The notes under the pieces: model-generated
Seen by the model: the letters and a program-made list of their open reading frames with translations, nothing else
What the model was told of the DNA's origin: nothing
Database searches by the model: none
In this document: piece by piece, positions 14,902 through 23,830 of the stretch
Numbering within the stretch: position 1 is the stretch's first letter
How the letters are laid out: every line of letters begins with the position of its first letter
From: CAYVUV01 sp964455095
GTDB taxonomy: Bacteria; Desulfobacterota; Binatia; HRBIN30; CADEER01
Reading direction: 5' to 3'
Length of the DNA stretch: 38,747 bases
NCBI GenBank assembly: GCA_964455095.1
Contig: CAYVUV010000225.1
Span: 1-38,747 of the forward strand
Translations under genes and position numbers: made by a program

Positions 14902-16023
14902 TCACTGACCCGGCAGGGGCGGCGCCGCCGGAGAGCGCGGAAACGTGCCGAGCAGCGCCCCTTTGACCGACCACAGCCGCACCGTGTTATCGACCCCGGT
15001 CGTGGCGATCCGCTCGCCGTCGGGTGAGAAGTCGAGCGACGTCAACACCAATTGGTGGCCCTTCAACGGCTCCCCGACCGGCTTGCCGTCCAGCGTCCAC
15101 AGGCGGGCGGTGCCATCGTACCCCCCGGTGGCGACCAGATCGCCACGCGGAGAGAACGCCACGGCGCGGACATGTTGGCCGTCGTGATCGGTGAACGGCT
15201 CCGTGCGCGGCTTCATGGTCTCGACGTCCCACAGCTGCGCCGTGCCGTCGAAGTTGGCGGTCAGCAACAGCTTGCCGTCGGGTGAGAAAACCACCGATCG
15301 CCCCCAGCCCCACTGCACGTCCAGTCGGATCAAGCTCGGCATCAACTGGATGTACGTCTCGTTCGGTGCGCGCAGCGTCCCCGCCGGCGCGAAACGGCCG
15401 TCCGCGCCCTTGCGCCAGAAGCGGACCAGCGTGTCGGCGCTCTCCGACACCAACAGATCGCCCTTTGGCGAAAAGGCGAGCGAGAGAATCATCCCACCGC
15501 TGCCCTCGAGCGTCTGGCGCAGCGCGCCGCTGTCGTCCCACAGGCGAATGATCGTGTCGTCCCCGCCGGCCGCCACCAGTGCGTCGTCCTTGGTGACCGC
15601 GACGGCGCGAAACGCGGCGTAGAAGTTGATCGTCTGCGACCAGCGCTCCGTCCCGTCGCCGTTCCACCAGCGCACCGCGCCATCGCGCCCCGCAGTGACG
15701 ATCGCCCAGCCGTTCTGGGCAAACTGCGCATCGGATGCCGCCGTGGCGAAAGCCATCGCGCGGGAGATACGGTTCAGGTTGGCGACGTCCCACACGGCGA
15801 CGATGTTGTTGGCCTCGACGATCATCAGGCGCTCGCCGTCGTTCGGATCGAACATCACCCGGCGCGGCTCCACCACGCCGCGCGTATCGCCGACGAGCGC
15901 TACCGGCGCCTGGGTCGGCGACTGACAGCCCATCCGCCCGCAGCTCATGACCGCAGCGGCAAAACACACGCCGAGCAGCGCCAATCCGCGCCGCCTTGGG
16001 GTTACCGGGGGTCGATCACTCAT
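14902..16023 (-). CDS. WD40-repeat beta-propeller lipoprotein
   Basis: A 373-residue protein from ATG at 16023, behind GGAGG. A basic start (RRRGLALLG) and a hydrophobic stretch lead to VMSC with C28, a plausible lipoprotein box; C20 and C33 are nearby. The rest is WD40-type repeats, each with phrases like VAVWDV, AVRWWN, IIRLWD, LVRFWR, AQLWDV, ARLWTL and VRLWSV spaced about 45 residues apart, giving a full seven-bladed propeller. Such propellers serve as protein-binding platforms. It is the last gene of a minus-strand run (GNAT, propeller, LolC/E, this gene), 64 bases after the permease, and ends at a strong hairpin. Being lipid-anchored next to a lipoprotein-releasing permease is suggestive of envelope work. 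Confidence 0.8.
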   Translation of the reverse strand: MSDRPPVTPRRRGLALLGVCFAAAVMSCGRMGCQSPTQAPVALVGDTRGVVEPRRVMFDPNDGERLMIVEANNIVAVWDVANLNRISRAMAFATAASDAQFAQNGWAIVTAGRDGAVRWWNGDGTERWSQTINFYAAFRAVAVTKDDALVAAGGDDTIIRLWDDSGALRQTLEGSGGMILSLAFSPKGDLLVSESADTLVRFWRKGADGRFAPAGTLRAPNETYIQLMPSLIRLDVQWGWGRSVVFSPDGKLLLTANFDGTAQLWDVETMKPRTEPFTDHDGQHVRAVAFSPRGDLVATGGYDGTARLWTLDGKPVGEPLKGHQLVLTSLDFSPDGERIATTGVDNTVRLWSVKGALLGTFPRSPAAPPLPGQ

Positions 16024-16087
16024 GTCGTGGCCTCCGCGCTTCTCTGTCGTCTGATTGTCGCCGTGCGCCCGGCGGGGGAACATCCGG

Positions 16088-17344
16088 TCATTCGTAGCGA
16101 ATGATATCGACCGGCGCGAGCCGCGCGGCCTGCCGTGCGGGATAAATCGTCGCCAACCAGCACATGACCAGCGACGCCAGCGTGACCGCGGCGAAATACT
16201 CGGGGTACATCTTCACCGGAATGGTCGAGACGAAGAACACGTCTTTGGGCAGCTCGATGAAATGGTAGCGGCGCAGTACCCAGCAGCCGGCGTAGCCGCC
16301 GAGGTTGCCGGCCAGGGTACCGATCGCACCGATGATCAGGCCCTTGTACACGAAGATGCGCGCGATACCGGCCCGTGCGGCGCCCATCGACTTGAGCACG
16401 GCGATGTCCTTGCGCTTCTCCATCACCACCATGATCAGCGTCGCCACGATGGTGAAGGCGGCGACCATGACGATCAGCAGCAGCACGATGAAGTACACCG
16501 TCTTCTGCAGCCGGAGGGCGGCAAAGAGGTTGTGGTTGGCCTCGGTCCAATCGCGCACGCGGTACGCCGGCCCGAGTGCCACCGCGATGCGCTCGGCGAT
16601 CCGGCGCGCGTCGTACAGGTCGCGCACGCGGACCTCGATCCCGCTGACGCCATCGCCCATACCGAACAGCTGCTGCGCGTCGGCCAGGCCGACGTAGGCG
16701 AGGCCGCTGTCGTACTCGGGCATGCCGGCGTTGAACTCGCCGACGACGACGAAGCGCGTGCTGCGCGGCACCATGGCACCACCCGCGCCCTCGCCGATGG
16801 GCGAGGCGACGCCCACCGCGTCGCCGACGCCGAGCCCGAGCTGGCGCGCCAGCTCGGTGCCGAGAATGATGCCGGGCAGCTTGATCGTGGCGCCATGACC
16901 TTCGCCCATGGGTACGGCGAAGCGCTCGCCGAGCTGCGCCACCGTCCCGCTCTTGAGCAGCGGCGCCAGATCGATCGCCCCGCCGCCGCTCGGCAGGATG
17001 CCGCGCACCAGCACCCCGGCGACGGTTTCGGGCGTCGACAGCATCAGCTGCGAATAGACGAACGGCGCCGCGCGCTCGACGCCGGGCACCGCCTGCACCT
17101 GTTCCACCAATGCCTGGTAGCCGGTCAGGCTGTCGCCCGCGCTCCACACCAACCCATGCGGATTGAACGCCACGATGCGGTCGCGCAGGTCCTCCTCGAA
17201 GCCGGTCATCACCGAGAGCACGATGTTCAGCGTCATCACGCCGATCGCGACGCCTGCCGTCGCGATGATCGTGATCAGCGAAATGAACGCCTCTCGGCGC
17301 TTGGCGCGCAGATAGCGCAGCCCGATGAACAGCTCGTAGCGCAT
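16088..17344 (-). CDS. LolC/LolE-type lipoprotein-releasing ABC transporter permease
   Basis: A 418-residue permease from ATG at 17344 (MRYELFIGLRYLRAKRR), the classic LolC/E opening. One membrane segment follows at about residues 20-45, then a large periplasmic domain of the MacB type, then three membrane segments in the last 160 residues, including the conserved MEKRKDIAVLKSMGA motif after the second helix and YPARQAARLAPVDIIRYE at the end. LolCDE extracts mature lipoproteins from the inner membrane for transfer to LolA. The usual ATPase gene lolD is not adjacent; it must be elsewhere or shared. Neighbours on the same strand are two propeller proteins, one upstream and one downstream. Whether this is the housekeeping Lol permease or a specialised one cannot be told. 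Confidence 0.87.
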   Translation of the reverse strand: MRYELFIGLRYLRAKRREAFISLITIIATAGVAIGVMTLNIVLSVMTGFEEDLRDRIVAFNPHGLVWSAGDSLTGYQALVEQVQAVPGVERAAPFVYSQLMLSTPETVAGVLVRGILPSGGGAIDLAPLLKSGTVAQLGERFAVPMGEGHGATIKLPGIILGTELARQLGLGVGDAVGVASPIGEGAGGAMVPRSTRFVVVGEFNAGMPEYDSGLAYVGLADAQQLFGMGDGVSGIEVRVRDLYDARRIAERIAVALGPAYRVRDWTEANHNLFAALRLQKTVYFIVLLLIVMVAAFTIVATLIMVVMEKRKDIAVLKSMGAARAGIARIFVYKGLIIGAIGTLAGNLGGYAGCWVLRRYHFIELPKDVFFVSTIPVKMYPEYFAAVTLASLVMCWLATIYPARQAARLAPVDIIRYE

Positions 17345-17417
17345 GACAATCAGGTGGAAGGGTCGACGGCGTCCCGTATCACACCGGCGCACGGCCCCGC
17401 CAACCGCAGGCCTGCCC

Positions 17418-18794
17418 TTACTCCCACGACCAGAACGCGATCGCGCCCTCGGCAATGGCGCGCGGGGGGCGGTCGCCCTCGACGTCGGCGACGAAGATGC
17501 GCGGTGCGACCGGCCGCCGCGGGTTGGTCTCGTCGATCGGAAACCCGGCGTAGACGAAGCGCCGGCCGTCGGGCGACCACAGGCGGTGGGAGAGCGCGTA
17601 CTGATCGAAGTGGGCGAAGACCTGGAGGAGCAGCGGCGAGGGCAGAAACTCGACCAGCTTGCGGTGGCGGTGGCCGTCGGGATCGATGGCGTGCCAGGCC
17701 CAGACACGCGCGCGGCGGTCGGGCGACGCGTACAAAATGCGGTCGCCGGCGGGCGACCAGAAGAAGGCGCCGACCGGTTCGGTGGTCAGCGCGGTCTGCG
17801 AGCCGTCGGCGAGGTTGTGCACGGTGATGCCGTCGAAGAGCAGATCGGCCGACCCGGTCGCGGCGCTCACCGCGAGCAGGTCGGCCCGCGGCGACCAGCT
17901 GAAGACGGCATTGTCGCCGGCGGACTCGAGTCGGCGGGTCTTCGCGCCGCGCGCGGCTGCGAGCAGCACATGGCTCTCGTGCTCGACGAAGCCGGCGAAG
18001 GCGATCCACTCACCGCCGGGCGACCACGATGCGGCGCGGAACTCGGCCGGGGACGACGACAGGAGCTGCGTCTGCTCGCCGGACGCGCTCCACACCGCGA
18101 CCCGCGCCCCGGGGGAGATCCGGGCATTGCCGTCGACGTGCACGAGCAGGGCACCGCCGTTCGGCGCCCAGGCGAAGTACAGCGGCGCACCGCGCACCAG
18201 CGACACGGGAGGCTGGCGTCGCGTCGCGTCGAGCACGCCGAGACCGAGCTCGCCGGCGCGATCGAGCAGCACCGCGACGCGCCGCTGATCCGGCGCCCAG
18301 GCGGCGTAGATCGGCTGCTCGCGGCTGCTCTCGAACAGCGTCGCGATCAGCGGCGGGCCACTGGCGGCGACGCTGTAGACACCGAATACCGGCCCGTCCT
18401 CGGCCAGACGCACGCCCTGGCAAAGGATACGCCGCCCGTCGGGCGACCACGTCGGCCAGCTGAACAGGCGCGGCTCGGGCTCTTCCGCCTGCGCCGGCCA
18501 GGCCCCGGGAAACTGGCCAACCGTGAAAGCAATCACACGCGCCGGCCGGCTCGCATCTGCCGCCTGTCTCGCCGGTTCCACTGCGGTGCGGTTCTGCGGC
18601 TCGGTGCCGTCGGGCCGGATCGTGAAAACTTCATCGTCCCAGCTGACGTAGGCGATTCGATCGACCGACTCAGCCACCGCAGTCGCAGCGCCCAGTGCGA
18701 GGAAACACACGGCCGCCGCTGATATCGCGCTGGCGCGCCAGCGCAGTGCGCGGGAAGAGACAGCGAGCGAGGTGCGGAGGGACGCGATCACCAC
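17418..18794 (-). CDS. Secreted TolB-like/PD40 beta-propeller protein
   Basis: A 458-residue protein read from GTG at 18794 (a second GTG follows immediately; no ATG is near). A long basic n-region and AISAAAVCFLALGAATAVA form a signal peptide cleaved about residue 41. The mature part is a propeller of PD40/TolB type, with repeated phrases such as FSWPTWSPDGRRIL, AAWAPDQRRVAVL, FAWAPNGGALLV, ASWSPGGEWIAFAG, FSWSPRADLLAVS, FFWSPAGDRILYA and RLWSPDGRRFVYAG. It should be periplasmic. It differs from the WD40 lipoprotein two genes downstream, which has WD-type blades. It lies 73 bases before the LolC/E permease and 40 bases after the GNAT gene, all on one strand. The binding partner is unknown. 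Confidence 0.75.
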   Translation of the reverse strand: MVIASLRTSLAVSSRALRWRASAISAAAVCFLALGAATAVAESVDRIAYVSWDDEVFTIRPDGTEPQNRTAVEPARQAADASRPARVIAFTVGQFPGAWPAQAEEPEPRLFSWPTWSPDGRRILCQGVRLAEDGPVFGVYSVAASGPPLIATLFESSREQPIYAAWAPDQRRVAVLLDRAGELGLGVLDATRRQPPVSLVRGAPLYFAWAPNGGALLVHVDGNARISPGARVAVWSASGEQTQLLSSSPAEFRAASWSPGGEWIAFAGFVEHESHVLLAAARGAKTRRLESAGDNAVFSWSPRADLLAVSAATGSADLLFDGITVHNLADGSQTALTTEPVGAFFWSPAGDRILYASPDRRARVWAWHAIDPDGHRHRKLVEFLPSPLLLQVFAHFDQYALSHRLWSPDGRRFVYAGFPIDETNPRRPVAPRIFVADVEGDRPPRAIAEGAIAFWSWE

Positions 18795-18834
18795 TCAAAC
18801 TTGTATCGCCCCACCCCTACGCTCTCAAGCCCGC

Positions 18835-20001
18835 CTACAGGGCGTCCATATCGCCGGGCACCCACTGCCAGCTCTCGGGCCGCAACGCGATCGGGTTGGA
18901 GCTGTTGACGACGACATAGGTCTGGGCCGGCGTGCGCAGGAAGCCAGCCCGGTAGAGCAGCGGCCAATGTCGCCAACCGGTGGGGGCAACGAAGCGCAGG
19001 CACGAGCACCCGGCGCCGCGCGCCAACGAGATGATATGCAACAGGAGCGCGGAGGCGAGACGCCCCTGCGGCACCGCGAGCTCCATCAGCCAGGCCTCGC
19101 CGCCCGCGATGCGCAGCACCGCATAGCCCGCCAACGCGCCGCGGTCGGACACGGCGTGGGCCGTATACAAGCCGGCGGGATGATCGCAATAGCGCCAATT
19201 GAGGAACTCCGAGTCGTGGGGCGACCAGAAGCCCTCCCACTGCATGCAGCGCTGGGTCACCTCATCGAAGCTGCTGTCAAAGCGGCGCACCTCTTCGAAC
19301 GCCATGTCGCTGCGCGCGCGCAGGGACAGGCGGCGCCAGAGCCCGGCGGCCGCATCCAACGGCGGCCCGGCCAACGCGGCAGCAGCTCGCGACCGGCCGT
19401 GCTCGATCAGATAGCGCTGGGTATTGAGCAGCAATACCGCGCGCGGGGCAGGGCCGACCAACGACGCCCCCCGTCCGCGCTTGATCGTCGCATCGACCGA
19501 CCACTCGTTGGGCCAGCCCATTCCCGTCGATTCATTGAACCACGCGTGGGAATGGAAGGCGTCGAGCCCGATTGCTCCGATGCCTTGACGCTGCCAGCCC
19601 AGCTTGGTGACCATATCGCCGCTGGTGAGGCCCTCGTGCGCTCGCTCGCCTTGCTGCATCGGCCATGGCCAGGTGGAAGTGTTGCCGATGATCTGTCCGC
19701 TGGCGCGATCGACCACGATCCAGCAGCGCGCGATGCCGCACGGATTGCGCCGATAGCGCCAGTCGTACAGGTCACGCGGACGCTTGCCCATGATCTCGTC
19801 GACGAGATCGAAGATGGCCTCGAACTCGGAGGGGAGGGCGCGGCGCACGTCGAAGCGCGGATGCGCCGACTCGAGCGACGCCGGCGCCCGCAGCCACTCT
19901 TCGAATCGATCGGCGCGCCGCACGCCGAGGCGCCCCGTTCGCGGCTCCACCATGGCCATCAGTTTGTGGCAGAGCCGCCGACCCGCTGTCCACTCAAGCA
20001 T
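18835..20001 (-). CDS. Two-domain GNAT-fold acetyltransferase-like protein
   Basis: A 388-residue cytosolic protein; the best start is ATG at 20001. The first half carries GNAT signs: FDVRRALPSEFEAIFDLV, a strand with CWIVVD, SGQIIGNTSTW, and the acetyl-CoA loop region with KLGWQRQGIG (about 133-142). The second half repeats the plan: an NWRYCDHPAG segment (about 268-277), ALAGYAVLRI, WLMELAVPQGRLASALLLHII. The two halves share the short pattern D/N-W-R-Y-x2-x-P-x-G (residues 80-89 and 268-277), so the protein looks like an internal duplication. Similar proteins occur beside polysaccharide and exosortase loci. It begins the minus-strand run with the propeller and LolC/E genes. The acceptor substrate is unknown, and the gap to the divergent hydrolase is only 34 bases. 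Confidence 0.7.
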   Translation of the reverse strand: MLEWTAGRRLCHKLMAMVEPRTGRLGVRRADRFEEWLRAPASLESAHPRFDVRRALPSEFEAIFDLVDEIMGKRPRDLYDWRYRRNPCGIARCWIVVDRASGQIIGNTSTWPWPMQQGERAHEGLTSGDMVTKLGWQRQGIGAIGLDAFHSHAWFNESTGMGWPNEWSVDATIKRGRGASLVGPAPRAVLLLNTQRYLIEHGRSRAAAALAGPPLDAAAGLWRRLSLRARSDMAFEEVRRFDSSFDEVTQRCMQWEGFWSPHDSEFLNWRYCDHPAGLYTAHAVSDRGALAGYAVLRIAGGEAWLMELAVPQGRLASALLLHIISLARGAGCSCLRFVAPTGWRHWPLLYRAGFLRTPAQTYVVVNSSNPIALRPESWQWVPGDMDAL

Positions 20002-20035
20002 TGTCTGCCGCGTCACATTGTGCGACGCAGAACGG

Positions 20036-20668
20036 GTGCTTGAAGAGCAGCCGATTACTTTCGACTCCGAGGGCCTGCGCCTCGAAGGGTTGATCGCCGT
20101 GACGCCAGGAGCCGCCAGTGCCGTGCTCGTCTGCCATCCCCATCCGCAGTACGGCGGCGACATGTACAACAACGTGGTCGAGGGAGTGGTCGCGGCGCTG
20201 CAACAGGCCGGGGTGGCGACGCTGCGCTTCAATTTTCGCGGCGTCGGCGGCAGTGACGGTCACTACGGCGACATGGTCGGCGAGGTCGCCGATGCGCGCG
20301 CTGCGCTCGGCGCACTGGCGGAGCACAGCGCTGGCGCGCGCCTGGCGCTGGCCGGCTACTCGTTCGGCGCCGCCGTGGCGCTGCGGGTCGGCACATCGAC
20401 CGCCGCGGTCGAGCGGCTCATCGCCATCGCGCCGCCGGTGGCCATGTTCGACCTCTCCTTTCTAGCCGGCGATGCCAAGCCGGTGCTGTTCATCGCCGGC
20501 GACCGCGACGCATACTGCCCGCTCGACGCCCTCGACCGCACCGCCTCCGGCCTGCCCTCTTCGACGGTGTGGCGCGTGGCGGGCGCCGACCACTTCCTGG
20601 TCGGTCGCGAAGCGGCGATCGGCGCAGCCGCAGCCGACTTCGTGCGAGGCGCGATGCCCGATGTGTGA
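20036..20668 (+). CDS. Alpha/beta hydrolase (dienelactone-hydrolase-like, KANL3/Tex30-type)
   Basis: A 210-residue alpha/beta hydrolase, read from GTG at 20036; the frame is open further upstream but overlaps the divergent GNAT gene. The family phrase CHPHPQYGGDMYNNVV (residues 33-48) with FNFRGVGGSDG is typical of this small hydrolase group. The triad is S109 in GYSFG, D158 in AGDRDAYCP and H186 in GADHFLVG. These enzymes are widespread in proteobacteria; substrates are rarely known, with esters or thioesters likely. The gene overlaps the next one (C69 peptidase) by 8 bases, which indicates translational coupling. Ribosome-site support for the GTG is weak, so a start at TTG 20018 is also possible. 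Confidence 0.82.
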   Translation: MLEEQPITFDSEGLRLEGLIAVTPGAASAVLVCHPHPQYGGDMYNNVVEGVVAALQQAGVATLRFNFRGVGGSDGHYGDMVGEVADARAALGALAEHSAGARLALAGYSFGAAVALRVGTSTAAVERLIAIAPPVAMFDLSFLAGDAKPVLFIAGDRDAYCPLDALDRTASGLPSSTVWRVAGADHFLVGREAAIGAAAADFVRGAMPDV

Positions 20669-21851
20669 CACCATTGCGATCGTGCGCCCCGGCGGCGTGC
20701 TCTTCGCCAAGAACTCCGACCGCGATCCCAACGAAGCGCAGGTGCTCGAATGGCAGCCGCGCCGGCGGCACGCGCCGGCGACTCGGCTGCGCTGCACGTG
20801 GATCACGGTGCCGCAGGTGGCGGAGACCCACGCCGTGCTGCTCAGCCGGCCGTTTTGGATGTGGGGTGCCGAGATCGGCGCCAACGAGCACGGCGTCACC
20901 ATCGGCAACGAGGCCGTCTTCACGCGCCAGCCCTATGCCGCGGCCGGTCTGACGGGCATGGACCTCCTGCGCCTGGGGCTGGAGAGGGCCGCGAGCGCCA
21001 AGGACGCCGTCGACGTGATCTGCGCGCTGCTCGAACAACACGGCCAGGGCGGCGGCTGCGGCCACGAGAACCGCCGCTTCACCTACCACAACAGCTTCAT
21101 CGTCGCCGATCCGCGCGAGGCGTATGTGCTCGAAACGGCCGGTCGGCTGTGGGCCGTGGAAGCGGTGCGGGGTGCGCGCAGCATCTCCAACGGCCTGACC
21201 ATCGGCGGCTTCGCCGCGCGACATACTGAGCCGATCAAGACGTGGTTCTCGCGCTGCCGCCTGCGCCAACCGCGCACGCAGCAGCTCGCCGACGGCGCCG
21301 GCGGACCGGGCGACTTGATGCGCGCGCTGCGCGACCACGGCGCCGCGCGCGACGAGCCGGCCTACGGTTGGCTCACGGGGGGCATGAGCGCCCCGTGCAT
21401 GCACGCCGGCGGCAACGTCGCCAGCTCGCAGACCACGGCATCGTGGGTGGCAGATCTGACGCCCGGGGCGATCACCCACTGGGTCACGGCAACGGCGGCG
21501 CCGTGCGTGAGCCTCTTCAAACCCGTGCACGTCGACGAACCGCTCGACCTGGGCCCGCCGCCGACCGATGTCGCCGATGCGTCGAGCCTGTGGTGGCGCC
21601 ACGAACAGCTGCACCGCCGCATCATGACCGACCCGGCCAGGCTGACGCCGCTGATCGCCGCCGAGCGCGACGAGATTGAAGCGCGCTGGCTGCGCCATGT
21701 GCCTGCCTCGCGCGAGGCCTTCGCGCTGGGTGACGAGTTGCTGGCACGCTGGACCGCGCGCGCCGCGAACCAGCCGGCTCACGATCGGCGCCCGAGTTGG
21801 GTGCGCCGTTACTGGAAGACCCGCCAGCAACGCGCCCAACTGGCTTCGTGA
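20661..21851 (+). CDS. Secernin-like C69-family peptidase (Ntn hydrolase fold)
   Basis: A 396-residue protein starting MCDTIA at ATG 20661. Removal of Met would expose C2, the N-terminal nucleophile expected of Ntn hydrolases. KNSDRDPNE and the GANEHGVTIGNEAVF and FIVADPREAYVLETAG blocks match secernin/peptidase C69 proteins. SQTTASWVADL and GMSAPCMHAGG sit in the second half. The mammalian homologue secernin affects secretion in mast cells; bacterial members include dipeptidases, so an amide- or peptide-bond hydrolase is the best reading. No signal peptide is seen, so it is cytosolic. It overlaps the upstream hydrolase by 8 bases and is followed 15 bases later by an acyl-CoA synthetase, so all three are likely one transcript. 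Confidence 0.85.
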   Translation: MCDTIAIVRPGGVLFAKNSDRDPNEAQVLEWQPRRRHAPATRLRCTWITVPQVAETHAVLLSRPFWMWGAEIGANEHGVTIGNEAVFTRQPYAAAGLTGMDLLRLGLERAASAKDAVDVICALLEQHGQGGGCGHENRRFTYHNSFIVADPREAYVLETAGRLWAVEAVRGARSISNGLTIGGFAARHTEPIKTWFSRCRLRQPRTQQLADGAGGPGDLMRALRDHGAARDEPAYGWLTGGMSAPCMHAGGNVASSQTTASWVADLTPGAITHWVTATAAPCVSLFKPVHVDEPLDLGPPPTDVADASSLWWRHEQLHRRIMTDPARLTPLIAAERDEIEARWLRHVPASREAFALGDELLARWTARAANQPAHDRRPSWVRRYWKTRQQRAQLAS

Positions 21852-21866
21852 ACGGTGGAGGACGCG

Positions 21867-23486
21867 ATGACATGGTTCGAGAAGCAGACCTTTGGCCAGC
21901 TGGTCGACCGCGCGGCGGAGCGCTGGGGCGAGCGCGAAGCGCTGTGCTTCGAGGGACGGCGCTGGTCCTTCGCGGCCCTGCGCGATGAGGTCGACCGCGC
22001 CGCCAAGGCGCTCGTCGCCGCCGGCGTGCAGCCCGGCGATCACGTCTGCCTGTGGCTGGGCAATCGACCCGAGTACCTTTTCTTGTTCTATGCCGTCGCC
22101 AAGGTCGGCGCGGTGCTGGTGCCGATCAACACCCGCTTTCGCACCCGCGATGCGGCGTACATCGTCACGCAATCGGATGCGACGACGCTGATCGCCGCCG
22201 ACCGAGCCGGGGCGACCGACTACCTTGCCATGATCGAGGAGCTGATCCCGGACCTGCGCCAACAAGACGCAAGGAGCTTGTCGGCCGAGGCCGCGCCCGC
22301 GTTGCAGCGGGTCATCCTACTCGCCGACCGCGCCGTCCCGGGCACGCTCGATTGGGCGGACCTGCTGGCGGCGGGCGACCGGATTCCGAAAGCCGCCCTG
22401 GTGCGCTGCAGCGCGGCCGTCGATCCCGACGGCACGGCGTACATCATGTATACCTCAGGCACGACCGGCTTCCCCAAGGGCGTCATGCAGGGGCACAACG
22501 CCATCCGCAACGTGCTCGACAACGCCAATCGCTTCGGCGTCACGCCCGCCGATGCGACGCTCAACTACCTGCCGCTGTTTCACGCCTTCGCGGTGTATAC
22601 GGCCGTGCTGCTGTCACCGGCGACGGGCTCGCGCCAGGTGCTCATGGCCACCTTCGACGCCGGCGAGGCGCTGCGCCTCATCGAGGCCGAGCGCATCACC
22701 ATGATCAACGGCTTCGACACGCATTACAAAGACCTCCTCGAGCACCCCAGCCGCGCGGGGCGCGATCTCAGCAGCCTGCGCACCGGCGTGGCGGCCGCGG
22801 GCATGCGCTCGAGCGAGAACGTCGCACGCCGCGCCCAGGAGCTGATGCGCACCATGACTGGTTACGGCATGACCGAGATCGGCGTCGGCGCGACGGGTTC
22901 GTTTCTCGACTCCGACGTGGAGACGCGCACGACCATGAGCGGCTGGCCGCTGACCGGGTACGAATTCAAGATCATCGACCCCGCCAACGGAGCCGAACTG
23001 TCGGCGGGGCAGACAGGCGAGATCTGCGTGCGCGGCTACCAGGTGATGCAGGGCTACTACAAGAAGCCCGAGGAGACGGCGAAGGCGATCGACCCCGACG
23101 GCTGGCTGCACACCGGCGACACCGGATTCCTGCGCTCGGACGGTTGCCTGCGCTTCCTCGGCCGGTACAAGGACATGCTCAAGGTCGGCGGCGAGAACGT
23201 CGACCCAACCGAGGTCGAGGGGCTGCTGCTCGAGGACCCGCGCATCAACCACGTCGCGGTCGTCGGCATGCCCGACGATCGCCTCGCCGAGGTCCCGGTC
23301 GCCTTCGTCATCCGCGAGCCGGGCGCCAGCCTCAGCGAGTCGGACGTCGTCGATGTCTGCCGCACCCGCATCGCCAGCTTCAAGATCCCGCGCCGCGTCT
23401 TCTTCGTCGATCATTTCCCCATGACCGGCAGCGGCAAGATCCAAAAGTACCTGCTCCGCCAAGAAGTCGAAAAGCTCTGCTCCTGA
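21867..23486 (+). CDS. Acyl-CoA synthetase (AMP-forming, fatty/aromatic acid-CoA ligase)
   Basis: A 539-residue ANL-family ligase that activates a carboxylic acid to its CoA thioester through an acyl-AMP. ATG at 21867 is preferred over the in-frame GTG at 21855 because GGAGG sits right between them. Motifs in order: the P-loop YTSGTTGFPKG (195-205), YGMTE (333-337), TGDTG (416-420), GRYKDMLKVGGENV (432-445) and the catalytic lysine region GSGKIQK (K524). The length fits medium/long-chain ligases and not the larger bile-acid type. With the window's thiolase/OB-fold pairs, SCP2 protein and Etf system it gives the entry step of a beta-oxidation-like route. It is co-transcribed with the C69 peptidase and hydrolase, which may trim or supply the acid; that link is inferred. 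Confidence 0.92.
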   Translation: MTWFEKQTFGQLVDRAAERWGEREALCFEGRRWSFAALRDEVDRAAKALVAAGVQPGDHVCLWLGNRPEYLFLFYAVAKVGAVLVPINTRFRTRDAAYIVTQSDATTLIAADRAGATDYLAMIEELIPDLRQQDARSLSAEAAPALQRVILLADRAVPGTLDWADLLAAGDRIPKAALVRCSAAVDPDGTAYIMYTSGTTGFPKGVMQGHNAIRNVLDNANRFGVTPADATLNYLPLFHAFAVYTAVLLSPATGSRQVLMATFDAGEALRLIEAERITMINGFDTHYKDLLEHPSRAGRDLSSLRTGVAAAGMRSSENVARRAQELMRTMTGYGMTEIGVGATGSFLDSDVETRTTMSGWPLTGYEFKIIDPANGAELSAGQTGEICVRGYQVMQGYYKKPEETAKAIDPDGWLHTGDTGFLRSDGCLRFLGRYKDMLKVGGENVDPTEVEGLLLEDPRINHVAVVGMPDDRLAEVPVAFVIREPGASLSESDVVDVCRTRIASFKIPRRVFFVDHFPMTGSGKIQKYLLRQEVEKLCS

Positions 23487-23830
23487 GGCGGCGCTCCGGC
23501 GACTACGTGACGCTGGAGGCCTACTCCGAGCAATTTCGACGATTCCGTCACACCGGTCTACACGCTTGACGGGACCAAAATGGCGTGAGGCATGCCATGT
23601 TCGGTGGCAGAGCCGTGGCGCCCTAGGTGGCACGCCATCTGCTTAGTGCAAGATCATCTGATCGCGAGACACGGAGATGATCACACTGACCTGGTTGCCG
23701 AGCTGGCAAGCATACGCGATTCGCAGGAGCGGAAGGATGGTTGGTCTGGTGCGGTGCCATCACCCCTTCCCATTCCGCGCCACATTCGCGTTCGCCTGAA
23801 TCCGGCAGCCCAAACCGACGGGGGATCGAC
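23487..23830. other. Gene-free spacer with short inverted repeats
   Basis: No convincing gene is seen here on either strand. Two short inverted repeats are present: ATGGCGTG at 23580-23587 against CACGCCAT at 23631-23638, and GATCATCT at 23652-23659 against AGATGATC at 23675-23682. The latter could be an operator or hairpin ahead of the small gene at 23831. A TTGACG at 23566-23571 has no matching -10 box. Confidence 0.45.

Noticed and set aside
16055..17827. Very long plus-strand open frame (about 590 residues)
   Set aside because: It is antisense to the LolC/E permease and propeller genes, has His/Arg/Gln-heavy low-complexity sequence and no recognisable domain; long antisense frames are expected at this GC content.
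20490..22265. Long minus-strand open frame (about 591 residues)
   Set aside because: Antisense to the C69 peptidase and acyl-CoA synthetase, both with intact motifs; the reading has no domain features.
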